Shown here in pieces: positions 6,238 to 7,351 of a stretch of 7,351 nucleotides of DNA. Position 1 is the stretch's first letter, and the number at the start of each line of letters is the position of its first letter. The stretch comes from Deltaproteobacteria bacterium (GTDB lineage: Bacteria > Myxococcota_A > UBA9160), in the NCBI GenBank assembly GCA_003520425.1, contig DOUU01000205.1:5239-12589 (forward strand). Direction: 5' to 3'. Below the pieces are notes generated by a model. It was given only the letters and a program-made list of their open reading frames with translations, was not told where the DNA came from and made no database searches. The position numbers were made by a program, and so were the translations under genes.

Positions 6238-7020
6238 CTAGAGCAGCCCGAGCTCCTTGATCTTGCCCACAAGCTTGTTCACGATCTCGTCCGTCGAGCC
6301 GGTCAGGATCTCCGCACCCTTGCCCTTCGGCGGCGGATAGATCTTCTCGATCTTGATCTTCGCGGCGGCCGCGCCGACCTTGCCCGCGAGGCCAAGGTCC
6401 GCGACGGACTTCGTGTCGATGGGCTTTCTCTTTGCCGCCATGATGCCCTTGAGGGACGCATAGCGGACCTGGTTGATGCCGGTCTGGACGGAAAGGACGC
6501 TCGGGCCGGTGAGCTCCACGACCTCGAGGGCGCCGCCTTCAAGCTCGCGCTCCGCCTGCAGTGAGCCGTTGCTGCGGGTCACCTTCATCACGCTCGTCGT
6601 GCTGGCGAAGCCGAGGAGCTCGGCCAGCATCGGGGGGACGGCGGCGGAGTTGCCGTCGTCCGCCATGAGCCCCATGAGGATGAGCTCCGGATTCTCGGCC
6701 TTGGCGATGGCGGCGAGAATTTTTGCCACCCCGAGAGGATCGGAGGCGTCCGCCTCGGGATCCTTCACGTGGACCGCCCGGTCCGCGCCCATGCCGAGGG
6801 CCGTCCGCAGGGATTGCGTCACGCGCTCCGGCCCGATCGAGACCACCACCACCTCGGCCCCCCCGGCGTCCTTGATGCGGAGCGCCTCTTCGAGCGCGTA
6901 GGTGTCGTAGCTGTTGATCTCGAACTTGATGTTGTCTTCTTGGATCCAACCCCCATCCGGGCGCACGTCGAGGCGCGCGTCCTGGTGGGGGACCTGCTTC
7001 AAGCAGACCATGATTTTCAT
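6238..7020 (-). CDS. etfB: Electron transfer flavoprotein beta subunit
   Basis: EtfB pairs with EtfA, binds AMP in classical ETFs and carries the loop that docks onto dehydrogenases. The 260-residue protein opens MKIMVCLKQVPHQDARLDV and has INSYDTYALEEALRIKD (35-51) and ERVTQSLRTALGMGADRAVHV (65-85). The docking segment at 183-201 runs NQVRYASLKGIMAAKRKPI, in which Leu190 corresponds to the recognition-loop leucine of human ETF-beta. The nucleotide loop at 120-130 reads ADDGNSAAVPP, where many bacterial homologues have DGDTGQVGP, so Gln and Thr positions are changed. ATG at 7020 with GGAGG 11 bases upstream (7036-7032) fits the family start. A same-frame extension to 7119 starts inside a likely promoter and is rejected. 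It is the first gene of the etfBA pair. Family call certain. Confidence 0.97.
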   Translation of the reverse strand: MKIMVCLKQVPHQDARLDVRPDGGWIQEDNIKFEINSYDTYALEEALRIKDAGGAEVVVVSIGPERVTQSLRTALGMGADRAVHVKDPEADASDPLGVAKILAAIAKAENPELILMGLMADDGNSAAVPPMLAELLGFASTTSVMKVTRSNGSLQAERELEGGALEVVELTGPSVLSVQTGINQVRYASLKGIMAAKRKPIDTKSVADLGLAGKVGAAAAKIKIEKIYPPPKGKGAEILTGSTDEIVNKLVGKIKELGLL

Positions 7021-7090
7021 GGGGTTCGGGGCCTCCGGGATGCGGCGCGCCAGGGCGGGTTGCCGCGGGGGGTACCTCGAGGGCGCGCGA

Positions 7091-7119
7091 ACCCTAACGG
7101 ACGGCTCTGCGCCTTTCAA
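7091..7119 (-). promoter_or_regulatory. Candidate promoter for etfBA
   Basis: On the minus strand TTGAAA (7119-7114) is followed after 17 bases by TAGGGT (7096-7091). The -35 matches five of six positions, and the -10 keeps the important T1, A2 and T6. The predicted start near 7084 gives a leader of about 64 bases. The spacing is identical to that of the parA promoter candidate. This is sequence evidence only. Confidence 0.45.
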
Positions 7120-7224
7120 CCGGCCGTGGCGGGAAGCGGACTCGGCGTCGGGATTCTCGCTCCTCGCGGGCCCGGGGATCCGGCGATCTTGAGGGCTCGG
7201 CAGGGGAAGGGAGCTTTCGCCCCG

Positions 7225-7241
7225 CTTCCGGCAGCCGGAAG
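7225..7241. repeat. 17-bp palindrome, candidate operator between divergent genes
   Basis: CTTCCGGC, a central A and GCCGGAAG form perfect 8-bp inverted arms. The site lies 53 bases before the -10 box of the plus-strand gene and about 105 bases upstream of the etfB -35. That position suits an activator or repressor of one or both directions. As RNA it could also fold as a stem with a short loop, but no T-run follows on either strand. Apart from this and the two promoter candidates, I see nothing in the 305-base gap 7021-7325. Confidence 0.45.
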
Positions 7242-7270
7242 ACGCCGTCTCGCTCCGGGAATGCGCCTCG

Positions 7271-7300
7271 TAGAACCGGCTCCGTACTTCCGACTATGAT
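7271..7300 (+). promoter_or_regulatory. Candidate promoter for the plus-strand nitrile hydratase-like gene
   Basis: TATGAT at 7295-7300 matches five of six -10 positions. TAGAAC at 7271-7276, 18 bases before it, is only a three-of-six -35, so activator help would be expected. The start point would be near 7307, leaving a leader of about 19 bases that contains the strong ribosome-binding site GGAGGA (7313-7318). Confidence 0.4.
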
Positions 7301-7325
7301 GAGCCTCGCGGCGGAGGAAAACCGC

Positions 7326-7351
7326 GTGAACGGCATCCACGACATGGGCGG
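7326..7351 (+). CDS. Probable nitrile hydratase beta subunit, first 9 residues (partial, runs off right edge)
   Basis: Only the very start is in the window. A GTG at 7326, seven bases after GGAGGA, gives VNGIHDMGG with the last glycine codon incomplete. Nitrile hydratase beta subunits characteristically begin M-[N/D]-G-[I/V]-[H/Y]-D-x-G-G, and this stretch fits at every conserved position. The enzyme hydrates nitriles to amides as an alpha-beta metalloenzyme with Fe or Co held by the alpha subunit. Two in-frame ATGs (7296, 7299) would add ten or nine residues, but they overlap the likely -10 box and lack a ribosome-binding site. The gene is divergent from etfBA. With nine residues this is recognition of a motif, not proof; an unrelated protein with a similar start remains possible. 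Confidence 0.6.

Noticed and set aside
7167..7174. CGGGCCCG palindrome
   Set aside because: Short, pure G+C self-complementary words are expected by chance in DNA of this composition.
7094..7345. Small minus-strand open frames upstream of etfB
   Set aside because: No domain, unsupported starts, and they run across the promoter region and into the plus-strand gene start.

Overview
The window is about two-thirds G+C. It reads almost entirely on the minus strand as eight densely packed genes, with the first bases of one divergent gene at the right edge. High GC, GTG/CTG/ATT starts, a lysine-type EF-P, an orphan ParA, an EtfBA pair and a patatin lipase suggest a bacterial chromosome from a former deltaproteobacterial group (Myxococcota or Binatota-like). 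This is an inference from style; no marker here fixes the taxon. I saw no RNA gene, insertion sequence, CRISPR array or phage gene.

Layout in the direction of minus-strand transcription (right to left). (1) A divergent intergenic region (7021-7325) separates etfB from a plus-strand gene. Only the first nine residues of that gene are inside the window, and they look like the start of a nitrile hydratase beta subunit. The region holds candidate promoters for both directions and a 17-bp palindrome. (2) etfB-etfA encode both subunits of an electron transfer flavoprotein. (3) A 173-bp gap carries a strong candidate promoter (perfect TTGACA) and two hairpins. (4) A compact three-gene unit follows: a ParA-type ATPase with a probable ATT start, a PlsC/MGAT-like acyltransferase joined by a GTGA overlap, and an SDR-fold protein joined by a TAGTG overlap. 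The SDR protein has lost its glycine-rich and YxxxK motifs. (5) After 77 bp come efp (elongation factor P), a patatin-like phospholipase whose probable CTG start overlaps the efp stop as CTGA, and the beginning of a WYL-type helix-turn-helix regulator one base further on.

Functionally, EtfBA belongs to flavin-linked oxidation of acyl-CoAs or similar substrates, and EF-P rescues ribosomes stalled at polyproline. The acyltransferase and the patatin lipase point to membrane lipid remodelling. The most unusual part is the coupling of a ParA positioning ATPase to a lipid acyltransferase and a probably non-catalytic SDR scaffold. Together with the series of non-ATG starts, this suggests tightly coupled and probably low-level expression. 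No fully new system can be proven from the sequence alone, but the parA-acyltransferase-SDR unit is the best candidate for one.
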